Shown: piece after piece, positions 9,458 to 18,829 of the stretch
Numbering within the stretch: position 1 is the first letter of the stretch
Layout of the letters: each line of letters starts with the position of its first letter
Origin: Stomorhina lunata
Lineage: Eukaryota > Arthropoda > Insecta > Diptera > Rhiniidae
NCBI GenBank assembly: GCA_933228675.1
Contig: OW121744.1
Span: forward strand, 61,173,928-61,237,927
DNA: 64,000 nt
Direction of reading: 5' to 3'
Translations under genes and position numbers: made by a program
The notes under the pieces: model-generated
Database searches by the model: none
Told to the model about the DNA's origin: nothing
Seen by the model: only the letters and a program-made list of their open reading frames with translations

Positions 9458-11771
9458 TTGAAAACTTTTCTTTAGAAAAACTTATTTTTTCTATAGAAAA
9501 ACTTATTTTCTATAGAAAAACTTATTTTTTCTATAGAAAAACTTATTTTTTCTATAGAAAAACTTATTTTTTCTATAGAAAAACTTATTTTTTCTATAGA
9601 AAAACTTATTTTTTCTATAGAAAAACTTATTTTTTCTATAGAAAAACTTATTTTTTCTATAGAAAAACTTATTTTTTCTATAGAAAAACTTATTTTTCTA
9701 TAGAAAAACTTATTTTTTCTATAGAAAAACTTATTTTTTCTATAGAAAAACTTATTTTTTCTATAGAAAAACTTATTTTTTCTATAGAAAAACTTATTTT
9801 TTCTATAGAAAAACTTATTTTTTCTATAGAAAAACTTACTTTTTCTATAGAAAAACTTATTTTTTCTATAGAAAAACTTATTTTTTCTATAGAAAAACTT
9901 ATTTTTTCTATAGAAAAACTTATTTTTTCTATAGAAAAACTTATTTTTTCTATAGAAAAACTTATTTTTTCTATAGAAAAACTTATTTTTTCTATAGAAA
10001 AACTTATTTTTTCTATAGAAAAACTTATTTTTTCTATAGAAAAACTTATTTTTTCTATAGAAAAACTTATTTTTTCTATAGAAAAACTTATTTTTTCTAT
10101 AGAAAAACTTATTTTTTCTATAGAAAAACTTATTTTTTCTATAGAAAAACTTATTTTTTCTATAGAAAAACTTATTTTTTCTATAGAAAAACTTATTTTT
10201 TCTATAGAAAAACTTATTTTTTCTATAGAAAAACTTATTTTTTCTATAGAAAAACTTATTTTTTCTATAGAAAAACTTATTTTTTCTATAGAAAAACTTA
10301 TTTTTTCTATAGAAAAACTTATTTTTTCTATAGAAAAACTTATTTTTTCTATAGAAAAACTTATTTTTTCTATAGAAAAACTTATTTTTTCTATAGAAAA
10401 ACTTATTTTTTCTATAGAAAAACTTATTTTTTCTATAGAAAAACTTATTTTTTCTATAGAAAAACTTATTTTTTCTATAGAAAAACTTATTTTTTCTATA
10501 GAAAAACTTATTTTTTCTATAGAAAAACTTATTTTTTCTATAGAAAAACTTATTTTTTCTATAGAAAAACTTATTTTTTCTATAGAAAAACTTATTTTTT
10601 CTATAGAAAAACTTATTTTTTCTATAGAAAAACTTATTTTTTTCTATAGAAAAACTTATTTTTTCTATAGAAAAACTTATTTTTTCTATAGAAAAACTTA
10701 TTTTTTATATAGAAAAACTTATTTTTTCTATAGAAAAACTTATTTTTTCTATAGAAAAACTTATTTTTTCTATAGAAAAACTTATTTTTTCTATAGAAAA
10801 ACTTATTTTTTCTATAGAAAAAATTATTTTTTCTATAGAAAAACTTATTTTTTCTATAGAAAAACTTATTTTTTCTATAGAAAAACTTATTTTTTTTATA
10901 GAAAAACTTATTTTTTCTATAGAAAAACTTATTTTTTCTATAGAAAAACTTATTTTTTCTATAGAAAAACTTATTTTTTCTATAGAAAAACTTATTTTTT
11001 CTATAGAAAAACTTATTTTTTCTATAGAAAAACTTATTTTTTCTATAGAAAAACTTATTTTTTCTATAGAAAAACTTATTTTTTCTATAGAAAAACTTAT
11101 TTTTTCTATAGAAAAACTTATTTTTTCTATAGAAAAACTTATTTTTTCTATAGAAAAACTTATTTTTTCTATAGAAAAACTTATTTTTTCTATAGAAAAA
11201 CTTATTTTTTCTATAGAAAAACTTATTTTTTCTATAGAAAAACTTAGTTTTTCTATAGAAAAACTTATTTTTTCTATAGAAAAACTTATTTTTTCTATAG
11301 AAAAACTTATTTTTTTCTATAGAAAAACTTATTTTTTCTATAGAAAAACTTATTTTTTCTATAGAAAAACTTATTTTTTCTATAGAAAAACTTATTTTTT
11401 CTATAGAAAAACTTATTTTTTCTATAGAAAAACTTATTTTTTCTATAGAAAAACTTATTTTTTCTATAGAAAAACTTATTTTTTCTATAGAAAAACTTAT
11501 TTTTTCTATAGAAAAACTTATTTTTTCTATAGAAAACCTTATTTTTTCTATAGAAAAACTTATTTTTTCTATAGAAAAACTTATTTTTTCTATAGAAAAA
11601 CTTATTTTTTCTATAGAAAAACTTATTTTTTCTATAGAAAAACTTATTTTTTCTATAGAAAAACTTATTTTTTCTATAGAAAAACTTATTTTTTCTATAG
11701 AAAAACTTATTTTTTCTATAGAAAAACTTATTTCTTCTATAGAAAAACTTATTTTTTCTATAGAAAAACTT
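9458..11771. repeat. 21-bp satellite array S1 (CTATAG palindrome)
   Basis: About 110 tandem copies of a 21-bp unit: T6, CTATAG, A5, CTTA. Each unit contains the perfect 16-bp palindrome TTTTTCTATAGAAAAA. Homogeneity is very high. I see only scattered variants (short unit near 9500, CTTACT at 9836, TATATAG near 10709, AAATTATT near 10823, CTTAGT near 11246, AACCTT near 11536) and a few one-base indels. Because 21 is a multiple of 3, open frames of 608 codons (+) and 175 codons (-) arise mechanically, made of heptads such as FSIEKLI. They are not genes. Confidence 0.95.
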
Positions 11772-11960
11772 TTGCCAAGTACTTGCTTCGTGGTGGTCGG
11801 GCCTGCTTTCGACCAACAAATGGTCGTGTACCACTCAGAACGGGTAGTTGTAAGCTATAATTTGCTTCGCTGAGCTTCTTCCGCGAACAGCTTTTGTTGG
11901 ATTTACCTCATCCTGGAATACAAATACGGTCGATTCCTTTTTTGTTTCCAGATCATAAGC
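11772..11960 (-). pseudogene. Mariner transposase fragment
   Basis: On the minus strand, frames encode STVFVFQDEVNPTKAVRG and then RSSAKQIIAYNYPF. This matches the mariner segment around the first catalytic aspartate region (family consensus of the type VWVFQDE, NPTKVVR, STSKQM). A stop follows, and then VVHDHLLVESRPDHHEAS. Only ~60 codons remain. The fragment is cut by the S1 satellite on its left and by a hAT-like end at 11963 on its right. Confidence 0.7.
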
Positions 11961-11962
11961 AT

Positions 11963-12260
11963 TAGGGTGGTTAGTTTTTCACTTTTGTCTCTGATAGTGA
12001 AATTATATGACTAAATTATGTCAATCGGGAGTGTGCAACGCGACCTAAATTTGTAAGCCCATTTGTATCGACAAAAATAAAAGTATTTGCAGTTTTTGCT
12101 ACATTTCGTCCATTCAGGATTTATTTTTAAAAGAAAAGATAATGGAATCTAAAAGTAAACTAATGCAGATTTCCTTGAAGCTATAAAATTTTAAAATCCA
12201 TAAAACAGTTTTGGAGTTATTACGATTTCTCCCCCCAAAATTTGAGTCCTTGACGACACT
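11963..12260 (+). mobile_element. Terminal fragment of TAGGGTGG hAT-like element
   Basis: Starts TAGGGTGGTTAGTTTTTCAC and matches the minus strand of 6250-6544 (CACTTTTGTCTCTGATAG, TTTGCAGTTTTTGCTACA). The opposite end was not located downstream, so the element is truncated or too diverged to bound. Confidence 0.5.
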
Positions 12261-14076
12261 GCACTTTTTAGAAATTTGGCTCAAAGTTTATAAGTTTTTA
12301 AAATAATTTCTAATTATAAGAAATTTTGAAAATAATTTCTTATAATTTTTTTTAACAAAATATGAATTTGGTTCAGGACCGCAGGCGGGTTTACTTATAC
12401 AATTTTTTTATTATAAGTTTTTTTTTCTACAATTTCGTTATCAACTTTAAATATCCTCAAAAAGTGCAATATCACTTAACAAAATTGAAAAACGCCTAAA
12501 TAAATTATTAATAAATGATGAACAGTTTTTCGATTATAAATTTATGTAATTGAAACACGTAATTTCCTTCATTTGAATATGGACGGGTTCGTTTTTGATA
12601 GACGGTCTCGATTCCATTTAATTAATTAAATTCCTTTAGACCACCAGTTATGTTTAAGATAATCTGTTGAGGGATATATTGTATCAATGGTGAAATGTTG
12701 CTGGCCGGCCGCTTGTTTTAATGGCATTTAAACATGTCAAGTGATCATTAATTTCGCAACAAATCTTTGGCAACATACAAGAGTAACCCAGCAGTTTAAG
12801 ACAATGATTCCGAAATGATGTTTTGTTGAAGCCAATTGTGTCACAGGTGCTTCCAAAACCAGGAAATTTTTTCTTTATAAACATATGTTACATTTGTCTT
12901 CTTTTTGCATATTAAGTAATGCATAAAGTAGACGTTTGTCTTCATTATGAGTACTAGGTCAAAAAGGTGGTATCGGAATGACACCTTCACTCGGGGACCC
13001 CTTGGGTCCATTGAAATTATGAGTACTATATTTTATAAAAAAAATTGCTTATTCCATTTATACACTCCTAAGCTGTACCTAAAAAGCAAAAAATGAAACT
13101 ATCGAATATCTTAAACACTTTATTATCTGGGCACAGTTGCCACCATTTGAACTGCAGTACAATGTATCTATACATTTGTAAACTAGCTTCTTATGTGTGG
13201 ATACAATTTTTAGATTTTACATATGATTAGGATGAGATGCAGGCATTAAATACAACTTGTGTCACTTTTTTTATAACATTTACGCAAAAAATCCTTTCAA
13301 GTTTCTTTATGGAAGTTATGAGAAATGATGATGACACTAGATGTAGAAGTTAAAATAAAGCGCATGACCAGAATTAAAAATGTTGCTGAATTTGATAAAA
13401 ATCTTATTCGCAACAGGTTTGGGAGGAGGGAAAGATTTTTGGTACTTTTTACAAGTGACCAGGCTCAAGTAAATTAATATCTAGCTTAGGTTAGTGCAAT
13501 AGTCTGGTAATCGGACTTACTTACATTGTGTTACAAAGAATGCCAGTAGAAAGCATATCCCTGAATTCCTGAATTTTCGTAAACCAGGTACCCAGGTGTC
13601 CAAAGAAATAGTAGCCTGAAATTAGTCTTTTTCTGATATCTAACTATATATCTTTCTGATATCTAATATGAAGACTTTTGAAGCAACTAATAGTTAACAA
13701 GAATTTAGTTAAACCATTTATTTTCAAATCAATCCAATCCCTTTTATTGTGTTACTTTAGAGCTCACTGTATACGTAAAGTACCTTTAAAATGAGTACTA
13801 TTTAGAATCTTCCAACAACAAATCCCTTTTTTTATAAATATTTAGCTTTAACTGAAGAGTATTTACTGTTTTTCTTCACAAAAGTCAACAAGGACCAAGC
13901 AACCTTCAAAACATACGTTTAACGCTATGTCACTAATATTAAATATTTATACAGTCAATCAAAAATGTTTAGGATTGGATAGATTATTTTCTTTGTTTGG
14001 CTAAAAAATAATTTAAGAATTTATTAAAAATACTTTTTAAGCAAATATTATAATTTTTTAATTTTGATCAAATAAA
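12261..14076. other. 1.8 kb without a recognised gene
   Basis: AT-rich unique-looking sequence with short spurious open frames. Slightly higher-GC patches near 12690-12860 and 13430-13600 have no protein I recognise. It lies between satellite blocks S1 and S2. Confidence 0.4.
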
Positions 14077-14929
14077 ATTTTCATTATAAAATTTTTTCTA
14101 TAGAAAAATTTTCGATATAAAAATTTTTCTATAGAAAAATTTTCGATATAAAAATTTTTCTATAGAAAAATTTTCGATATAAAAATTTTTCTATAGAAAA
14201 ATTTTCGATATAAAAATTTTTCTATAGAAAAATTTTCGATATAAAAATTTTTCTATAGAAAAATTTTCGATATAAAAATTTTTCTATAGAAAAATTTTCG
14301 ATATAAAAATTTTTCTATAGAAAATTTTCGATATAAAAATTTTTCTATAGAAAAATTTTCGATATAAAAATTTTTCTATAGAAAAATTTTCGATATAAAA
14401 ATTTTTCTATAGAAAAATTTTCGATATAAAAATTTTTCTATAGAAAAATTTTCGATATAAAAATTTTTCTATAGAAAAATTTTCGATATAAAAATTTTTC
14501 TATAGAAAAATTTTCGATATAAAAATTTTTCTATAGAAAAATTTTCGATATAAAAATTTTTCTATAGAAAAATTTTCGATATAAAAATTTTTCTATAGAA
14601 AAATTTTCGATATAAAAATTTTTCTATAGAAAAATTTTCGATATAAAAATTTTTCTATGGAAAAATTTTCGATATAAAAATTTTTCTATAGAAAAATTTT
14701 CGATATAAAAATTTTTCTATAGAAAAATTTTCGATATAAAAATTTTTCTATACAAAAATTTTCGATATAAAAATTTTTCTATAGAAAAATTTTCGATATA
14801 AAAATTTTTCTATAGAAAAATTTTCGATATAAAAATTTTTCTATAGAAAAATTTTCGATATAAAAATTTTTCTATAGAAAAATTTTCGATATAAAAATTT
14901 TTCTATACAAAAATTTTCGATATAAAAAT
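14077..14929. repeat. 31-bp satellite array S2
   Basis: About 27 units of T5, CTATAG, A5, T4, CGATAT, A5. CTATAG centres are 31 bp apart (for example 14407 and 14438). The core is the same 16-bp palindrome as in S1. Variants include single A deletions (near 14323) and CTATGG/CTATAC changes. It ends abruptly at the spacer fragment at 14930. Confidence 0.95.
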
Positions 14930-14999
14930 TTACCCTAATTCAAGACAGAGCGAAAGCCTCACATTATGTATAATTTGAGGGACTGAATAAATACGAATT
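14930..14999 (-). mobile_element. Partial spacer/pLTR copy X0
   Basis: A 70-bp inverted fragment of the segment found whole at 15090-15316. It covers GAATTAGGG to the AAATACGAATT end and stops before the ribozyme core. It abuts S2. X0 and X1 flank an 89-bp insert (15000-15089) in inverted orientation. Confidence 0.75.
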
Positions 15000-15089
15000 A
15001 TTATTATTGTGTCCAACAAATATCAACATAAAGCGCAGATTATCATCCGAACAGAAACACACAAACATTTTTCAGTTTTATCATTTCTA
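15000..15089. other. Insert Y between inverted spacer copies
   Basis: A 90-bp unique segment, including AAAGCGCAGATTATCATCCG. It is repeated as its reverse complement at 18476-18564. Together with the flanking X copies it gives an 83-codon open frame on each arm. That frame runs through a ribozyme motif and resembles no protein I know, so I do not call it a gene. Confidence 0.5.
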
Positions 15090-15316
15090 ATTCGTATTTA
15101 TTCAGTCCCTCAAATTATACATAATGTGAGGTTTTCGCTCTGTCTAGAATTAGGGATAATCCTCCTGATGAGATGGTCTAACCAACCATCGAAACGCGTC
15201 GAGGAAAGGTTTCCCCACCAACATTTTTTGGTTTTATCAAAAAACTATTTATTACAATAATAAATAATTGTAATAAATTGGGATTCTTAGTGCAATACAC
15301 TACCGTAAAACTTTTT
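15090..15316 (+). mobile_element. Spacer X1: probable Penelope-like element terminal segment with ribozyme
   Basis: A ~227-bp segment from ATTCGTATTTATTCAGTCCC to TACCGTAAAACTTTTT. It occurs three times in full here (X1, X2, X3) and once in part (X0), always at satellite edges. It contains a hammerhead ribozyme. Ribozyme-bearing terminal repeats placed in inverted orientation around short inserts are known for Penelope-like retroelements, so I infer that origin. No GIY-YIG or reverse-transcriptase coding was found nearby. A ribozyme-bearing satellite or retrozyme remains an alternative. Confidence 0.6.
15153..15216 (+). ncRNA. Hammerhead ribozyme 1 (type I, short stem III)
   Basis: Stem I TCCTC (15160-15164) pairs with GAGGA (15201-15205). 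The core CTGATGA is at 15165-15171. Stem II GATGG/CCATC (15172-15176 with 15186-15190) has a 9-nt loop. GAAA is at 15191-15194. A minimal stem III CGCG leads to UC, so cleavage is expected after C15200 (GUC triplet). GGG (15153-15155) can pair with CCC beyond an internal loop, extending stem I. All conserved core bases (C3 to A9, G12 to A15.1, G16.2, U16.1, H17) are present. Tiny stem III forms are typical of Penelope-like and satellite hammerheads and often act as dimers. Confidence 0.88.
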
Positions 15317-16859
15317 AAAAATTTTATAATGAAATTTTTTCTATAGAAAAAATTTTATAATGAAATTTTTTCTATAGAAAAAATTTTATAATGAAATTTT
15401 TTCTATAGAAAAAATTTTATAATGAAATATTTTCTATAGAAAAAATTTTATAATGAAATTTTTTCTATAGAAAAAATTTTATAATGAAATTGTTTCTATA
15501 GAAAAAATTTTATAATGAAATTTTTTCTATAGAAAAAATTGTATAATGAAATTTTTTCTATAGAAACAATTTTATAATGAAATTTTTTCTATAGAAACAA
15601 TTTTACAATGAAATTTTTTCTATAGAAAGAATTTTACAATGAAATTTTTTCTATAGAAAAAATTTTATAATGAAATTTTTTCTATAGAAAAAGTTTTATA
15701 ACGAAATTTTTTCTATAGAAAAAATTTTATAATGAAATTTTTTCTATAGAAAAAATTTTATAATGAAATTTTTTCTATAGAAAAAATTTTATAATGAAAT
15801 TTTTTCTATAGAAAAAATTTTATAATGAAATTTTTTCTATAGAAAAAATTTTGTAATGAAAATTTTTCTATAGAAAAAATTTTATAATGAAATTTTTTCT
15901 ATAGAAAAAATTTTGTAATGAAAATTTTTCTATAGAAAAAATTTTATAATGAAATTTTTTCTATAGAAAAAATTTAATAATGAAAATTTTTTTTATAGAA
16001 GACATTTTATTATTAAAATTTTTCTATAATAAATTTTATAATGAAAATTTTTTTATAGAAAAAATTTTATATCGAAAATTGTTCTATAGAAAAAATTTTA
16101 TATCGAAAATTTTTCTATAGAAAAAATTTTATATCGAAAATTTTTCTATAGAAAAATTTTTATAATGAAAATTTTTCTATAGAAAAATGTTTATAAAAAA
16201 AATTTCTATAGAAAAATTTTTATATCAAAAATTTTTCTATAGAAAAATTTTTATATCGAAAATTTTTCTATAGAAAAATTTTTATATCGAAAATTTTTGT
16301 ATAGAAAAATTTTTATATCGAAAATTTTTCTATAGAAAAATTTTTATATCGAAAATTTTTCTATAGAAAAATTTTTATATCGAAAATTTTTCTATAGAAA
16401 AATTTTTATATCGAAAATTTTTCTATAGAAAAATTTTTATATCGAAAATTTTTGTATAGAAAAATTTTTATATCGAAAATTTTTCTATAGAAAAATTTTT
16501 ATATCGAAAATTTTTCTATAGAAAAATTTTTATATCGAAAATTTTTCCATAGAAAAATTTTTATATCGAAAATTTTTCTATAGAAAAATTTTTATATCGA
16601 AAATTTTTCTATAGAAAAATTTTTATATCGAAAATTTTTCTATAGAAAAATTTTTATATCGAAAATTTTTCTATAGAAAAATTTTTATATCGAAAATTTT
16701 TCTATAGAAAAATTTTTATATCGAAAATTTTTCTATAGAAAAATTTTTATATCGAAAATTTTTCTATAGAAAAATTTTTATATCGAAAATTTTTCTATAG
16801 AAAAATTTTTATATCGAAAATTTTTCTATAGAAAAATTTTTATATCGAAAATTTTTCTA
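15317..16859. repeat. 31-bp satellite array S3 (left arm)
   Basis: About 50 units of 31 bp. Positions 15317-16030 use the ATAATGAAA linker variant (T6 CTATAG A6 core). 16030-16859 use the ATATCGAAA variant, the reverse complement of the S2 unit. A short irregular zone near 15970-16060 separates the two variants and is mirrored in S4. Confidence 0.93.
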
Positions 16860-18245
16860 TAGAAAAATTTTCGATATAAAAATTTTTCTATAGAAAAATT
16901 TTCGATATAAAAATTTTTCTATAGAAAAATTTTCGATATAAAAATTTTTCTATAGAAAAATTTTCGATATAAAAATTTTTCTACAGAAAAATTTTCGATA
17001 TAAAAATTTTTCTATAGAAAAATTTTCGATATAAAAATTTTTCTATGGAAAAATTTTCGATATAAAAATTTTTCTATAGAAAAATTTTCGATATAAAAAT
17101 TTTTCTATAGAAAAATTTTCGATATAAAAATTTTTCTATACAAAAATTTTCGATATAAAAATTTTTCTATAGAAAAATTTTCGATATAAAAATTTTTCTA
17201 TAGAAAAATTTTCGATATAAAAATTTTTCTATAGAAAAATTTTCGATATAAAAATTTTTCTATAGAAAAATTTTCGATATAAAAATTTTTCTATACAAAA
17301 ATTTTCGATATAAAAATTTTTCTATAGAAAAATTTTCGATATAAAAATTTTTCTATAGAAAAATTTTTGATATAAAAATTTTTCTATAGAAATTTTTTTT
17401 ATAAACATTTTTCTATAGAAAAATTTTCATTATAAAAATTTTTCTATAGAAAAATTTTCGATATAAAATTTTTTCTATAGAAAAATTTTCGATATAAAAT
17501 TTTTTCTATAGAACAATTTTCGATATAAAATTTTTTCTATAAAAAAATTTTCATTATAAAATTTATTATAGAAAAATTTTAATAATAAAATGTCTTCTAT
17601 AAAAAAAATTTTCATTATTAAATTTTTTCTATAGAAAAAATTTCATTATAAAATTTTTTCTATAGAAAAATTTTCATTACAAAATTTTTTCTATAGAAAA
17701 AATTTCATTATAAAATTTTTTCTATAGAAAAATTTTCATTACAAAATTTTTTCTATAGAAAAAATTTCATTATAAAATTTTTTCTATAGAAAAAATTTCA
17801 TTATAAAATTTTTTCTATAGAAAAAATTTCATTATAAAATTTTTTCTATAGAAAAAATTTCATTATAAAATTTTTTCTATAGAAAAAATTTCGTTATAAA
17901 ACTTTTTCTATAGAAAAAATTTCATTATAAAATTTTTTCTATAGAAAAAATTTCATTGTAAAATTCTTTCTATAGAAAAAATTTCATTGTAAAATTGTTT
18001 CTATAGAAAAAATTTCATTATAAAATTGTTTCTATAGAAAAAATTTCATTATACAATTTTTTCTATAGAAAAAATTTCATTATAAAATTTTTTCTATAGA
18101 AAAAATTTCATTATAAAATTTTTTCTATAGAAAATATTTCATTATAAAATTTTTTCTATAGAAAAAATTTCATTATAAAATTTTTTCTATAGAAAAAATT
18201 TCATTATAAAATTTTTTCTATAGAAAAAATTTCATTATAAAATTT
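16860..18245. repeat. 31-bp satellite array S4 (right arm)
   Basis: About 45 units, the reverse complement of S3 in the same variant order. CGATATAAA units run to about 17500, then the irregular zone, then TTTCATTATAAA units. A few point changes are shared with S3 at mirrored positions, for example the GAAGAC/GTCTTC patch near 16000 and 17592. Confidence 0.93.
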
Positions 18246-18475
18246 TTAAAAAGTTTTACGGTAGTGTATTGCACTAAGAATCCCAATTTATTACAATTAT
18301 TTATTATTGTAATAAATAGTTTTTTGATAAAACCAAAAAATGTTGGTGGGGAAACCTTTCCTCGACGCGTTTCGATGGTTGGTTAGACCATCTCATCAGG
18401 AGGATTATCCCTAATTCTAGACAGAGCGAAAACCTCACATTATGTATAATTTGAGGGACTGAATAAATACGAATT
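18246..18475 (-). mobile_element. Spacer X2 (inverted copy of X1)
   Basis: The reverse complement of X1 and essentially identical, so it belongs to the palindrome's right arm. It carries the ribozyme on the minus strand. Next to it, 18476-18564 is the inverted copy of insert Y. Confidence 0.85.
18348..18411 (-). ncRNA. Hammerhead ribozyme 2 (minus strand)
   Basis: Same core and stems as ribozyme 1, read on the minus strand. Stem I is 18404-18400 with 18363-18359, CTGATGA is 18399-18393, stem II GATGG/CCATC, GAAA, CGCG and UC. Expected cleavage lies between 18364 and 18363. The motif is complete. Confidence 0.88.
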
Positions 18476-18564
18476 AGAAATGATAAAACTGAAAAATGTT
18501 TGTGTGTTTCTGTTCGGATGATAATCTGCGCTTTATGTTGATATTTGTTGGACACAATAATAAT

Positions 18565-18792
18565 AATTCGTATTTATTCAGTCCCTCAAATTATACATAA
18601 TGTGAGGCTTTCGCTCTGTCTTGAATTAGGGTAATCCTCCTGATGAGATGGTCTAACCAACCATCGAAACGCGTCGAGGAAAGGTTTCCCCACCAACATT
18701 TTTTGGTTTTATCAAAAAACTATTTATTACAATAATAAATAATTGTAATAAATTGGGATTCTTAGTGCAATACACTACAGTAAAACTTTTTA
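18565..18792 (+). mobile_element. Spacer X3
   Basis: Third copy of the X segment, same orientation as X1, with minor changes (GTCTTGAATTAGGGTAATCC against GTCTAGAATTAGGGATAATC). Only its first ~68 bp belong to the palindrome. The rest continues uniquely to the right and is followed by 37 bp and then array S5. Confidence 0.8.
18629..18691 (+). ncRNA. Hammerhead ribozyme 3
   Basis: TCCTC (18635-18639), CTGATGA (18640-18646), GATGG/CCATC (18647-18651 and 18661-18665) with loop TCTAACCAA, GAAA (18666-18669), CGCG, UC, then GAGGA (18676-18680). Expected cleavage is after C18675. Stem I can extend by GGG/CCC. The core is identical to ribozymes 1 and 2, while the flank differs slightly (GGGTAA against GGGATAA). 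Confidence 0.88.
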
Positions 18793-18829
18793 ATTAAATG
18801 TTTGATGTCCCAAATTTTGATAAACCTTT

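Larger units (their letters stand above)
14930..18632. repeat. ~3.7-kb inverted repeat centred in the satellite
   Basis: The left arm 14930-16859 and right arm 16860-18632 are reverse complements, including unique landmarks. These are the spacer with the ribozyme, an irregular patch (left 15965-16060, right 17530-17640), and the ATTAGGGT ends. The axis is the CTATAG at 16857-16862, so there is no loop. The left arm is about 156 bp longer, close to five 31-bp units. The arrangement could be biological or an assembly or fold-back-read artefact. Confidence 0.9.

Noticed and set aside
9421..11247. A 608-codon open frame rich in FSIEKLI and FFYRKTY heptads
   Set aside because: It is the translation of the 21-bp satellite. 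21 is a multiple of 3 and the unit has no stop in some frames, so length is no evidence of coding. One-base indels shift it between frames without a stop, which explains the two heptad types.
11307..11834. A 175-codon minus-strand frame of FFYRKNK repeats
   Set aside because: Same satellite artefact on the other strand. Only its N-terminal ~20 codons come from the mariner fragment.
15009..15260. Identical 83-codon frames at 15009-15260 (+) and 18304-18555 (-) as a conserved gene
   Set aside because: Identity follows from the inverted duplication. The frame runs through a ribozyme motif and resembles no known protein.
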